Shown: in pieces, positions 36,611 to 44,560 of the stretch
Layout: every line of letters starts with the position of its first letter
How positions within the stretch are numbered: the stretch's first letter is position 1
Assembly (NCBI GenBank): GCA_963811225.1
Contig: CAWEQO010000001.1
Coordinates: 372,001 to 436,000, forward strand
DNA from: CAWEQO01 sp963811225
GTDB taxonomy: Bacteria; Chloroflexota; Anaerolineae; Anaerolineales; Anaerolineaceae
Direction of reading: 5' to 3'
DNA: 64,000 nt
The notes under the pieces: model-generated
Told to the model about the DNA's origin: nothing
The model's input: only the letters and a program-made list of their open reading frames with translations
Databases searched by the model: none
Program-made: the position numbers and the translations under genes

Positions 36611-37552
36611 ATGAAACCAGCCATCTCCATCCAAGAACCCCAAATCAATCCGGCCCAAGCGATTATTCGCGAGCCGCGCAAGCAGCGCAGAAACTTGCGC
36701 AAGGCGCTCTCCGCTAACCAGACCCAACGGCTGGGCTACGGCCTGCTGGCGCTGGTCACGCTGATCACCGTGGCGCCGATCATCGCCGTAAGTATTTACG
36801 TCTTGATCCAGGGACTGCCGGCGATCAGCTGGACGTTTCTGACCGCCCCGCCAACCGACGGGATGCGCGCCGGGGGCATCCTGCCAGCCATTTTGGGCAC
36901 CTTCTACCTGACGCTCGGCACGGCGCTGTTCTCCGTTCCGCCCGGGATTGCCGCGGCAGTCTATCTGGCCGAATACGCTCCCGATAACCGCCTGACACGC
37001 CTGATCCGCATCGCCATGATCAACCTGGCGGGCATTCCCTCGGTGGTCTACGGACTGTTCGGCCTGGGCATGTTCGTGATCTTCCTGCACTTCGGCACCA
37101 GCATCCTGGCGGCCTCGCTGACCCTGTCGATCATGACCCTGCCGGTCATCATCAGCACCACCGAGGAAGCGCTGCGAGCGGTGCCGAACAGCTTCCGAGT
37201 GGTGAGCATCTCGATGGGCGCCAGCCGGTGGCAGACCATCTGGCGCATCGTGCTGCCGCAGGCCATTCCGGGCGTGCTGACCGGGGTGATCCTGGGCCTG
37301 GAGAGGGCCGCGGGGGAAACTGCGCCGATCCTGTTCACCGGGGCGGCGTTCTTCCTGCCACAGCTGCCCCATTCGCCGCTGGATGCGACCATGGCGCTGC
37401 CCTACCACCTGTTCGTGATCTCGACCCAGGTGCCGGGGATGCCGATCCACATCCAATACGGCACGGTGCTGGTGCTGCTGGCGTTCGTGTTGGGCATGAA
37501 CCTGATTGCCACCGTGATCCGCTCGCGGGCGCGGGCCAGGAGGCAGTGGTAA
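36611..37552 (+). CDS. pstA: Phosphate ABC transporter permease
   Basis: A 313-residue permease with six helices after a long basic N-terminal tail (about 45 residues, rich in Arg and Gln). PstA features are GIAAAVYLAEYAPDNRLTRL, AGIPSVVYGLFGLGMFV and the EAA loop FRVVSISMGASRWQTIWRIV, followed by GLERAAGETAPILFTGAAFF. It partners PstC. The pstB ATG follows the TAA stop with no spacer. Confidence 0.93.
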   Translation: MKPAISIQEPQINPAQAIIREPRKQRRNLRKALSANQTQRLGYGLLALVTLITVAPIIAVSIYVLIQGLPAISWTFLTAPPTDGMRAGGILPAILGTFYLTLGTALFSVPPGIAAAVYLAEYAPDNRLTRLIRIAMINLAGIPSVVYGLFGLGMFVIFLHFGTSILAASLTLSIMTLPVIISTTEEALRAVPNSFRVVSISMGASRWQTIWRIVLPQAIPGVLTGVILGLERAAGETAPILFTGAAFFLPQLPHSPLDATMALPYHLFVISTQVPGMPIHIQYGTVLVLLAFVLGMNLIATVIRSRARARRQW

Positions 37553-38311
37553 ATGGCGGACAAGTTTATCATCGAGCACCTGAACCTGCGCTACTCCGAC
37601 GGCAACGAGAGCCTGCGAGACATCAACCTGCGCATCCCGTCCAACACGATCACGGTGCTGTTCGGGCCGGCAGGCGGCGGCAAGTCGACCCTGCTGCGTA
37701 CCATGAACCGCCTGAACGACCTGGGCGACGTGCAGAGCCTGTCGGGGAAGGTGTTGTTCGAAGGCCAGGACCTGCTCGACCCACGCACCGACGTGATCTG
37801 GCTGCGGCGCAAGGTGGGCATGGTGTTCTCGCGACCGGTGCCGCTGCCGCTGACCATCTATCAAAATATCAGCTACGGGCTGGAGGTGGCGGGTGAACGC
37901 CGCAAGTCCAAGCTGGACGACGCAGTCGAGCAGGCGCTGCGCCAGGCGGCGCTGTGGGACGAAGTTTACGACCGGCTGCACGATCCGGCTATCGCCATCT
38001 CAGGCGGCCAGCAGCAGCGGCTATGCATTGCGCGGGTGCTGGCCTTGCAGCCCGAAGTGATCATGCTGGACGAGCCCACCAGCGCCCTCGACCCGATCTC
38101 CACCACCAAGATCGAGAGCCTGATCGGCGAACTGGCCGAGGAGATGACCGTGGTGCTGGTGCCGCACAACACCCAGCAGGCGGCAAGAATGGCAGACTTC
38201 TCCGCGTTCTTCCTGCAAGGCGAGCTGGTGGAGATGGGCGAAGGCAAGAGCCTGTTCATGAACCCGAAGGATTCGCGAACGCAGGATTATGTGACGGGAC
38301 GGTTCGGTTAA
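37553..38311 (+). CDS. pstB: Phosphate ABC transporter ATP-binding protein
   Basis: A 252-residue ABC ATPase. Walker A is GPAGGGKST (about 39-47), the Q-loop region reads RRKVGMVFSRPVPLPLTIYQN as in phosphate ATPases, the signature is ISGGQQQRL, Walker B is VIMLDEPTSALDP and the switch His lies in LVPHNTQQA. It energises PstCA. The usual downstream phoU is absent; the next element is a long hairpin. Confidence 0.92.
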   Translation: MADKFIIEHLNLRYSDGNESLRDINLRIPSNTITVLFGPAGGGKSTLLRTMNRLNDLGDVQSLSGKVLFEGQDLLDPRTDVIWLRRKVGMVFSRPVPLPLTIYQNISYGLEVAGERRKSKLDDAVEQALRQAALWDEVYDRLHDPAIAISGGQQQRLCIARVLALQPEVIMLDEPTSALDPISTTKIESLIGELAEEMTVVLVPHNTQQAARMADFSAFFLQGELVEMGEGKSLFMNPKDSRTQDYVTGRFG

Positions 38312-38313
38312 GA

Positions 38314-38397
38314 GCGGTTGATCCGGCGCTTTGTCAATGGGTCAATCAGGAGGCCCTACTCCTGGTTGACCCATTGACAAAGCGCCGGATCAACTGC
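38314..38397 (+). terminator. 39-bp hairpin after pstB
   Basis: Arms 38314-38352 and 38359-38397 with two mismatches and a 6-base loop start 3 bases after the pstB stop and end in CTTCTTTATG. It is a likely terminator of the pst operon, although the stem is far longer than needed. The sequence is not related to the GAGAGCAG family. Confidence 0.8.
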
Positions 38398-38404
38398 TTC
38401 TTTA

Positions 38405-38413
38405 TGTTAAAAT
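38405..38413 (+). promoter_or_regulatory. Extended -10 promoter before the DUF421 pair
   Basis: TGTTAAAAT matches TGnTATAAT with one mismatch, about 40 bases before the GTG at 38453. It directly follows the pstB hairpin. Confidence 0.5.
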
Positions 38414-38452
38414 GTGGTAAGGGGGAAAGGAGAAACGAATGGGGGTTAACGA

Positions 38453-38956
38453 GTGGGGAATCTGGAGATTGACCAGAACCTGGATTTTCAACGGGTCGAG
38501 TGGAAGATCGAGCGGATTGGCTGGGTGGTCATGGCCCTGATCCTGCTGGCGGCGCTGCTGGGGCTGTTCGGGGCCGAGGGACCGCTGTCCGACAGCGTGG
38601 CTGGACAACAGGAGGGACCATTTTGGGTGCATTACAACCGCTTCGGACACATGATCGCGAACAGCGGTTTTAATATCTACATCGACCCAAGCCAGCTGAA
38701 CACCGGCAGCCAAGTGCGGCTCAGCATGGAAGGCGACTTCCGGGCAGCCTATCAGGTACGCGCGGTCAACCCGCAGCCCAGCCAGGTAATCAGCGCAGGC
38801 CGCAATCAACTGATCTACGTGTTCAACGTGCAGCCGTCGGCCTCACCTGTCAAAATCGACTTCTTTGTCGAGAGCCGGCGGATGGGCTTGCAAAATATCC
38901 AGATCGGGGTCGAAGGCGGGCCCTCGGTCCACTACTGGCAGTTTTTATATCCGTAG
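38453..38956 (+). CDS. Small membrane-anchored protein paired with DUF421, function unknown
   Basis: A 167-residue protein. It begins MGNLEIDQNLDFQRVEWKIE, has one membrane helix (about 24-42, IGWVVMALILLAALLGLFG) and an external beta-rich domain (about 55-167) ending HYWQFLYP. I recall similar proteins next to DUF421 genes but no named family. The frame must start at the GTG 38453, because an excellent AAAGGAG site 6 bases upstream serves an ATG at 38439 in a different frame. Either that short frame is translated first, or a base is wrong here. DUF421 follows after 15 bases. Confidence 0.65.
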   Translation: MGNLEIDQNLDFQRVEWKIERIGWVVMALILLAALLGLFGAEGPLSDSVAGQQEGPFWVHYNRFGHMIANSGFNIYIDPSQLNTGSQVRLSMEGDFRAAYQVRAVNPQPSQVISAGRNQLIYVFNVQPSASPVKIDFFVESRRMGLQNIQIGVEGGPSVHYWQFLYP

Positions 38957-38971
38957 AGAAAGGGGGACACC

Positions 38972-39439
38972 ATGGCAACCGTCCTGCGCAGCTTTATCAT
39001 TTACCTGTTGCTGTTAGTCCTGTTCCGCATCGCCGGGAAGCGCGCCCTGGCCCAAATTACCACGTTCGACTTTCTGCTCTTGATCATCATTTCTGAGGGA
39101 GTGCAGCAGGCGCTGCTGGGGTTGGACTATTCCATCACCAATGCAGTCCTGGTCGTGACAACCCTGATTGGGATGGACGTCCTTTTCTCGTTGATCAACG
39201 ACCGGTTTCGATTTACATCGCTGTGGACAGACAGCGCCCCACTGGTCCTGGTGGAGAATGGGAAGCTGCTCAAAGAGCGTATGAAGAAGGCTCGCATCGA
39301 CGAATCGGAAATCCTGGAACAGGCCCGCTTGCTGCAAGGCATCGGTCAGATGGAAGAGATCCAGTATGCAATCCTGGAGCGCAGCGGCGGGATCACCGTG
39401 ATACCGAAACCAAAGACGACTATGATTCCCAGCCCTTGA
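38972..39439 (+). CDS. DUF421 (YetF-like) membrane protein
   Basis: A 155-residue protein with an N-terminal membrane part (residues 5-75, two to three helices) carrying the family sequence LFRIAGKRALAQITTFDFLL and VQQALLG, then a cytoplasmic domain with SAPLVLVENGKLLKERMKKA and the end IQYAILERSGGITVIPK. This is the short form of the YetF family, whose role is unknown. The last 20 bases overlap the convergent KTSC gene. Confidence 0.88.
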   Translation: MATVLRSFIIYLLLLVLFRIAGKRALAQITTFDFLLLIIISEGVQQALLGLDYSITNAVLVVTTLIGMDVLFSLINDRFRFTSLWTDSAPLVLVENGKLLKERMKKARIDESEILEQARLLQGIGQMEEIQYAILERSGGITVIPKPKTTMIPSP

Positions 39440-39659
39440 AGACTTCCCCAGGATAGGAGCCAATCACCTTTTCGTTCATGAATTTTCCCTTCGAATCGGC
39501 AGAAATGAGGCTCAGGTAGATCTTCAAAGGCACTTTGCTGTAGGTATAGGCCCGGCCGGTATTGAACAGCACGACCAAACGCTCGGCCTTGGCGTCGTAG
39601 CCAACGGCAGCCAGCATGGTCGATTCGACCGGATAAAGGATCATTCGATTCTTGGCCAT
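39420..39659 (-). CDS. KTSC domain protein
   Basis: A 79-residue protein consisting of one KTSC domain (a fold named after its resemblance to the end of lysyl-tRNA synthetase): VESTMLAAVGYDAKAERLVV, then FNTGRAYTYSKVPLKIYLSL and FMNEKVIGSYPGEV. It is a small cytoplasmic protein of unknown function. Its 3' end overlaps the DUF421 gene on the other strand by 20 bases, so both C-termini are constrained by the same DNA. GGAGTGACAC precedes the ATG. Confidence 0.85.
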   Translation of the reverse strand: MAKNRMILYPVESTMLAAVGYDAKAERLVVLFNTGRAYTYSKVPLKIYLSLISADSKGKFMNEKVIGSYPGEVFKGWES

Positions 39660-39730
39660 GTGTCACTCCAAATTCAACTTTCCCCCATCGGAGAAGTGTA
39701 CCCGGTTTTTAAGGTTTTGACTACGCAAGA

Positions 39731-39811
39731 GCGGAGAGATACAGAAGCAGCAGAGACGCAAAGAATGGCAAACAATTTCTCTGCGTCTCTGCTGCTTCTG
39801 TATCTCTCCGC
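39731..39811. repeat. 30-bp inverted repeat
   Basis: Perfect 30-base arms (39731-39760 and 39782-39811) around a 21-base loop that can extend the pairing (AAGAA/TTTCT). It is upstream of KTSC and downstream of the phosphodiesterase on the minus strand. The purine-rich left arm (GCGGAGAGAT) recalls the GAGAGCAG family but has a different sequence. Confidence 0.85.
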
Positions 39812-39825
39812 TCCGCTCTTGCCTT

Positions 39826-40317
39826 TTATACCATCACAAACTTCGCCTCGCCGGTGTCCAGGTCCAGGATCAGGAAGGAGCGTTCCTGGGGCTTGAGACC
39901 GCCAAGCGCGCCGGGGTTGAGCAGGCGCGTGCCGCTGCGCTGGTCGTCCTGGCGGCGATGAGAGTGACCTTTAAGCACATACTGGTATGCACCCGAGTTG
40001 ACCAGTTCATCGAACTTCCCAGGCAGGTGGCCGTGCGTAGCGGCGATGGGCACCCCTCCTAGCTCGCCGGTCCAGACCAGGCCCGAATAGCTCTCGGGGT
40101 TCATCTCGAGCAGCACCCGCCGGATTTCGCCGGAGAGGTAGTCGCCGTTGCCGACCAGGTGAATGACGCGGAGGCCGCGCAGTTCCCCGGCAGTCTCGGG
40201 GCGGGTGAGATCGCCAAGGTGGAAGATCGTGTCGATGCCTTCTGAACGCAGGCGATCGAGCGCCGCCCGCAGGTTGGGCAGGTTGTTGTGGGTGTCGGAA
40301 AGGATGCCAACTTTCAT
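39826..40317 (-). CDS. YfcE/MJ0936-family metallophosphodiesterase
   Basis: A 163-residue calcineurin-like phosphoesterase with the full set of metal-binding motifs: ILSDTHNN (about 5-12), HLGDLT, VGNGDY, ATHGH and LKGHSHR. It would hydrolyse phosphodiesters with two divalent metals in the cytoplasm; the substrate is unknown. It is divergent from the exonuclease gene across a short spacer that holds a GAGAGCAG-family element. Confidence 0.9.
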   Translation of the reverse strand: MKVGILSDTHNNLPNLRAALDRLRSEGIDTIFHLGDLTRPETAGELRGLRVIHLVGNGDYLSGEIRRVLLEMNPESYSGLVWTGELGGVPIAATHGHLPGKFDELVNSGAYQYVLKGHSHRRQDDQRSGTRLLNPGALGGLKPQERSFLILDLDTGEAKFVMV

Positions 40318-40333
40318 AAGTGAATTGTAATTG

Positions 40334-40394
40334 AAAAGAGAGCAGAGAATAGTCGGGGTCAGTTTACAGTCCTGACTGTTCTCCGCTCTCTTTT
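40334..40394. repeat. GAGAGCAG-family palindrome between divergent genes
   Basis: Arms 40334-40354 and 40374-40394 (21 bp, two mismatches). It is upstream of both the phosphodiesterase and the exonuclease genes, and its right arm runs directly into the extended -10 of the latter. It therefore cannot be a terminator and may instead affect transcription start. Confidence 0.85.
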
Positions 40395-40402
40395 GTTACA
40401 AT
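40394..40402 (+). promoter_or_regulatory. Extended -10 promoter of the exonuclease gene, probably leaderless
   Basis: TGTTACAAT ends 6 bases before the ATG at 40409, with no ribosome binding site between them. Transcription would begin at or next to the start codon. Confidence 0.55.
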
Positions 40403-40408
40403 AAACTC

Positions 40409-41434
40409 ATGAACGACACGCCCGTGCTTCGGATGACGGAACGGGGATTATTCTGCGAAGCCGGTGATTTCTACATTGACCCCTGGATGGCGGTGGATCG
40501 TGCCGTGGTGACGCACGCGCACGGCGACCATTTGAACCGCGACTGCCGCAGCTATCTCTTTGCCCAGACGGGCGAGGCGTTGGTATCGCTGCGCCTGGAC
40601 GGCGCACTCGGGCGACGCCTGCAGCCGCTCCCCTACGGCCAGATCCTTCCGATCAACGGTGTGAAGGTCTCGCTGCACCCGGCGGGGCATATCCTTGGCT
40701 CGGCCCAGGTGCGGGTAGAGCAAGGCGGAGAGGTGTGGGTGGTCACGGGGGACTACAAGCTGGAGCCGGACCCGACCTGCGAGCCGTTCGAGCTGGTGAG
40801 CTGCGACGCCCTGATCACTGAGGCCACCTTTGGACTGCCGATTTACCGCTGGCCCGAGCCGGAGCGGGTGATAGGTGAGATCGAGGCGTGGTGGCGGGCC
40901 AACCAGCAAGAGCAGAAAGCCAGCGTTTTATTCGCCTACTCGCTCGGCAAGGCCCAGCACATCCTGGCCAGCCTGGATCCCTCGATCGGCCCGATCTACA
41001 CGCACGGCGCGGTCCAGCGTATCAACAGCGCCTACCGGCGCTCGGGTGTGCCGCTGCCGCCGGCCTCGCGCGCCACAGCCGTTCAGGATGCCCGCTGGGA
41101 CCAGTCCTTGATCCTGGCCCCGATTAACGCCAAGGGCAGCGCCTGGATGCGACGCTTCGGGACGCACTCGTCAGGCTTTGCGTCGGGCTGGATGCGAGTG
41201 CGCGGGTACCGGCGGCGACGCGCGGTCGACCGGGGCTTCGTGCTCTCGGACCATGCCGATTGGCCGGGGCTGATGCAGGTGGTGCACGCCAGCGGGGCCG
41301 AGCGGGTGTGGGTCACGCACGGATACACACATACCTTCGCCCGCCGGCTGCAAGAGCAAGGGATCGACGCGCAGCCATTGGAGACGCCGTTCGAGCGAGA
41401 AGAGCGCGAGGACGCCAGCCAGGGGGAAGAATAA
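40409..41434 (+). CDS. Ligase-associated DNA exonuclease (metallo-beta-lactamase fold)
   Basis: A 341-residue MBL/beta-CASP protein. The metal motif is HAHGDH (residues 36-41), followed by HPAGHILGSAQVRV, TGDYK, the beta-CASP part with LFAYSLGKAQHIL, and the C-terminal motifs GFVLSDHADWPGL and VWVTHGY. These are the features of the exonuclease that accompanies bacterial ATP-dependent ligases in a repair locus. It degrades DNA or RNA ends. The ligase gene lies 0.6 kb downstream on the same strand, with one other gene between. Confidence 0.85.
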   Translation: MNDTPVLRMTERGLFCEAGDFYIDPWMAVDRAVVTHAHGDHLNRDCRSYLFAQTGEALVSLRLDGALGRRLQPLPYGQILPINGVKVSLHPAGHILGSAQVRVEQGGEVWVVTGDYKLEPDPTCEPFELVSCDALITEATFGLPIYRWPEPERVIGEIEAWWRANQQEQKASVLFAYSLGKAQHILASLDPSIGPIYTHGAVQRINSAYRRSGVPLPPASRATAVQDARWDQSLILAPINAKGSAWMRRFGTHSSGFASGWMRVRGYRRRRAVDRGFVLSDHADWPGLMQVVHASGAERVWVTHGYTHTFARRLQEQGIDAQPLETPFEREEREDASQGEE

Positions 41435-41455
41435 TATACGAAAGGAATGGAAGAA

Positions 41456-41929
41456 ATGGACAAACAAACCTACCAACAAAACGTTGAGAAACTGCACGAC
41501 CTGATTAAAGACATCGACGTGACGATGATGACCACCCTGGACGAAGACGGCACGCTGCGCAGCCGCCCGATGGCGACGCCCAAGCGGGCCTTCGACGGGA
41601 CGATGTGGTTCTTCACGGAAGCCGAGTCGCCCAAGGTGCAGGAGATGCAAGGCTACCGGCAGGTGAACCTGTCGTACGCCACGCCGGAACGGGAGCGTTA
41701 TGTGTCTGTGTCGGGCAAGGGCTACCTGGAGCGCGACAAGGAGAAGATCCGAGAGTTCTGGGACCCGCGCTTCGAAAAGTGGATCAAGGGCGGGCTGGAC
41801 AATCCAAACCTGGCGCTGATGCGGATCGATGTGTTCCAGGCCGAATTTTGGGATACGGCGCAGAAGGCCTACGGAACGATGATCGATTTCCGGTTAGAAG
41901 AGGTGACCGAGAAGGAAGCTGGAAAGTAA
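41456..41929 (+). CDS. Pyridoxamine 5'-phosphate oxidase-like general stress protein
   Basis: A 157-residue split-barrel flavin-binding-type protein: DKQTYQQNVEKLHDLIKDID, then VTMMTTLDEDGTLRSRPMAT, TMWFFTEAESPKVQEM and VSVSGKGYLERDKEKI. This order fits the general-stress (GSP26-like) branch rather than the PdxH enzyme. It may bind FMN, FAD or a similar ligand. The ATG at 41456 is 9 bases from AAAGGA; an ATG at 41447 directly touches that site. It lies within the exonuclease-ligase locus. Confidence 0.82.
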   Translation: MDKQTYQQNVEKLHDLIKDIDVTMMTTLDEDGTLRSRPMATPKRAFDGTMWFFTEAESPKVQEMQGYRQVNLSYATPERERYVSVSGKGYLERDKEKIREFWDPRFEKWIKGGLDNPNLALMRIDVFQAEFWDTAQKAYGTMIDFRLEEVTEKEAGK

Positions 41930-41945
41930 GAAGATGGAGAATGCC

Positions 41946-42001
41946 GGTCCCTCCCCGTTCGTAGGGGCAGGCCTTGTTGACCCTGTGTTCGGGGAGGGAT
42001 C
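41946..42001. repeat. 12-bp hairpin before the ligase gene
   Basis: Arms 41946-41957 and 41990-42001 (GGTCCCTCCCCG and near-complement) enclose 32 bases. It separates the stress protein from the ligase start and overlaps the ligase ribosome binding region (CGGAG). Confidence 0.6.
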
Positions 42002-42013
42002 GGAGCAGTTATC

Positions 42014-43621
42014 ATGAAGGCTTTCGCCGACCTTTTCACGGCGTTGGATGAAACCAACAAGACCAATCAAAAACTGGCGGCTCTGGCGGCATACTTCGAA
42101 AAGGCGCCGCCAGAGGATGCCGCCTGGGCGGTCTACTTCCTGAGCGGGCGCAAGCCGCGCCAGATCATCTCCTCGCGTGACCTGACCGACTGGGCGATCG
42201 AGGCAGCCGGCATTCCAGCCTGGCTGTTCAGCGAGTCCTACGGGGCGGTGGGTGACATTGCCGAAACGATTGCCCTGCTGCTGCCGGAGAACGAACAGGG
42301 CAGCCATCTGCCGCTGCATCTGTGGGTGGAGGAGCGCCTGCTGCCGCTGCGGACTGCGCCGCGGGAGAAACAGTACCGCGCGGTGATGCAGGCATGGAAC
42401 GAGCTGAGCACCCGGCAGCGCTTCCTGTACAACAAGCTGATCACCGGGGCGTTCCGTGTGGGCGTATCGCAGCGCATGGTCGTACGGGCGCTGGCGCTGG
42501 TCAGTGGGGTGGACGCAGCCGTGCTGACGCACCGCATGATGGGCAACTGGGAGCCGACGCCCGGCTTTTACCAGACACTGGTGGCAGAAGGCGACGTGGA
42601 AGCGGACGCCGGTCAGCCCTACCCGTTCTTCCTGGCCTTCCCGCTCTCTGAGGGGCCGGAGTCGCTGCCGGGAGCGGTGCAGGACTGGCAGGCCGAGTGG
42701 AAGTGGGACGGCATCCGCTCGCAAGTGATCCACCGCCGCGGCGAGGTGTTTGTGTGGTCGCGAGGCGAGGAGCTGGTCACCGAGCAGTATCCCGAGATTG
42801 CCGCAGTGGCCGAGGGCCTGCCGGACGGCACGGTGATCGATGGGGAGATCCTGGCGTGGAAGGAAGGCCGCGTGCTGCCGTTTGCGCAGATGCAGCGGCG
42901 GATCGGGCGCAAGAAGCTGGCCAAGAAGGTGCTGGCGGAGGCGCCGGTGGTGCTGATGGCCTACGACCTGCTGGAAGAAAACGGGCAAGACATCCGCGAG
43001 CAGCCGCTGGCGCAGCGTCGGGAACGCCTGGAGGCGCTGGTGCGGGCGGCAGACGATCCACGGTTGATCCTCTCGCCGGTGCTGGAGGCGTCCTCTTGGC
43101 GGGAACTGGCCGAAGCGCGCCAGCAGGCTCACGAACGCAACGTGGAGGGGCTGATGCTCAAGCGGCGCGACTCGCCCTATCGTGTGGGCCGCCAGCTCGG
43201 CGACTGGTGGAAGTGGAAGGTGGACCCGTATACGCTGGACGCGGTGCTGCTGTATGCCGAGCCGGGCTCGGGCAAACGATCGGGGCTGTATACCGATTAC
43301 ACCTTCGGCATCTGGGACAGTGAGGGCCAGCTGGTGCCGTTCGCCAAGGCCTACTCGGGTTTAACGGATGAGGAGATCCGGGCGGTGGACCAGTTCATCC
43401 GAGCCAACACGCTGGAGCGGTTCGGCCCGGTGCGTACGGTGAAGCCGGAACTGGTGTTCGAGCTGGCGTTCGCAGGGGTGCAGCGCTCGAAGCGGCACAA
43501 GTCGGGGTTTGCGGTGCGATTCCCGCGTATCCTGCGCTGGCGACATGACAAGCCGATCCAAGAGGCGGACACGGTCGAGACGGTGCGGGCGCTGGCGCCG
43601 GAAGAGGATCCTTCGGATTAG
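42014..43621 (+). CDS. ATP-dependent DNA ligase (LigB/LigC-like)
   Basis: A 535-residue ATP-dependent ligase of the bacterial repair type. The N-terminal DNA-binding domain (about 1-195) contains SYGAVGDIAETIALLL and FRVGVSQRMVVRAL. The adenylation domain has the catalytic K230 in EWKWDGIR, IDGEILAWK, VEGLMLKRRDSPY and the DWWKWK motif V-like segment, and the OB-fold follows with LFELAFAGVQRSKRHKSGFA (read as VFELAFAGV). It seals nicks using ATP, and the partner exonuclease lies upstream. The helicase normally found in such loci is not in this window. Confidence 0.92.
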   Translation: MKAFADLFTALDETNKTNQKLAALAAYFEKAPPEDAAWAVYFLSGRKPRQIISSRDLTDWAIEAAGIPAWLFSESYGAVGDIAETIALLLPENEQGSHLPLHLWVEERLLPLRTAPREKQYRAVMQAWNELSTRQRFLYNKLITGAFRVGVSQRMVVRALALVSGVDAAVLTHRMMGNWEPTPGFYQTLVAEGDVEADAGQPYPFFLAFPLSEGPESLPGAVQDWQAEWKWDGIRSQVIHRRGEVFVWSRGEELVTEQYPEIAAVAEGLPDGTVIDGEILAWKEGRVLPFAQMQRRIGRKKLAKKVLAEAPVVLMAYDLLEENGQDIREQPLAQRRERLEALVRAADDPRLILSPVLEASSWRELAEARQQAHERNVEGLMLKRRDSPYRVGRQLGDWWKWKVDPYTLDAVLLYAEPGSGKRSGLYTDYTFGIWDSEGQLVPFAKAYSGLTDEEIRAVDQFIRANTLERFGPVRTVKPELVFELAFAGVQRSKRHKSGFAVRFPRILRWRHDKPIQEADTVETVRALAPEEDPSD

Positions 43622-43673
43622 AAACCAGGGCTGCCGACAGGAAGCTGGTTCCGCAGTAGAAGTGGGGAAATCG

Positions 43674-44525
43674 ATGCAATTCAAAGTGATGACGTTCAAC
43701 ATTCAAGGGGAAGTCATGCGTGGGCCACAGGCCTGGGACGAGCGCTCGCCGCTGGTGGTAGAGACGGTGCTGCGCCAGGCGCCGGACCTTTTGGGGTTCC
43801 AGGAGATGCACCGGAGCAACCTGGAAACGCTGCGGCCGGGGCTGGCCGCCTACCACTATGAGCTGGGCCCGCTTGCCGGCTCGCCACCCAGCACCTACAA
43901 CGGGGTCTTCTGGCATGAAGACGCCTTCGAGCGGGTGGACAATGGCGGTTTCTGGCTGAGCGACACGCCGGACGTGCCCTCGTCGAACGCCTGGGACTCG
44001 TCGGAACCGAGGGTGGTCAACTGGGTGCGGCTGCGGGCGAAAGCGGACGGCGCAGAGCTGCTGTACATGAACACCCACTTCGATCACATCAGCCCGGCGG
44101 CACGGCTGCACAGCGCACAGCTGATCGTGCAGAAGCTGGAGGAAATCCGGATTGGGAACCTGGCGGTGACGCTGACCGGAGATTTCAACTGCAACGCCTT
44201 CTACCCTGCTGAACTGGGTGATCCGGGCCAGGCCAGCGACTCGCGACCATACGATACGCTGATCAAACATGGCTTTGTGGATGCGTATGCGGCGGCCGGG
44301 CAGCCGGATTCGGTCCATTCGAACACGTTCGAGAACTACGAGGGCCAGCAGTACCACCCCTCGCATAATCTACCGTTTCGTCCCTGGCGTATCGATTGGA
44401 TCCTGTTGTTGGATGGGGAACGCAAGCTGAAGGCGGTCTCAGCGGAAATCGATCATTTCCACAAGGGGGAACGGTATCCAAGCGATCATTACCCGGTGGT
44501 GGGGGTCATCGAGAGCAGAGAGTAG
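43674..44525 (+). CDS. Endonuclease/exonuclease/phosphatase family hydrolase
   Basis: A 283-residue EEP-fold enzyme. Motifs in order are MTFNIQGE (6-13), GFQEMHR with the metal Glu, MNTHFDHISPAAR, LTGDFNCNAF, and the C-terminal YPSDHYPVVG with the catalytic Asp-His. The subgroup resembles sugar- or phosphodiester-hydrolysing secreted and cytosolic enzymes; no signal peptide is present. GGGGA stands about 6 bases before the ATG at 43674. The C-terminus ESRE and stop codon lie in a GAGAGCAG-family repeat. Confidence 0.87.
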   Translation: MQFKVMTFNIQGEVMRGPQAWDERSPLVVETVLRQAPDLLGFQEMHRSNLETLRPGLAAYHYELGPLAGSPPSTYNGVFWHEDAFERVDNGGFWLSDTPDVPSSNAWDSSEPRVVNWVRLRAKADGAELLYMNTHFDHISPAARLHSAQLIVQKLEEIRIGNLAVTLTGDFNCNAFYPAELGDPGQASDSRPYDTLIKHGFVDAYAAAGQPDSVHSNTFENYEGQQYHPSHNLPFRPWRIDWILLLDGERKLKAVSAEIDHFHKGERYPSDHYPVVGVIESRE

Positions 44526-44557
44526 AGAGCAATCCGGGCGACTGCTCTCTACTCTCT
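44517..44557. repeat. GAGAGCAG-family palindrome carrying a stop codon
   Basis: A perfect 15-bp stem (44517-44531 with 44543-44557, 11-base loop) between convergent genes. Its left arm AGAGAGTAGAGAGCA provides the TAG stop of the EEP gene (44523-44525). Confidence 0.9.
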
Positions 44558-44560
44558 TAA

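Noticed and set aside
36563..37981. 472-codon minus-strand open frame across pstA and pstB
   Set aside because: Antisense shadow of two well-supported genes, with a His/Gln/Arg-rich product and no recognisable domain.
38312..38452. phoU or another regulatory gene after pstB
   Set aside because: The space is filled by a hairpin and a promoter; no frame with PhoU features is present.
41894..43132. 412-codon minus-strand open frame across the ligase gene
   Set aside because: Antisense to the ligase, with no plausible start site or domain.
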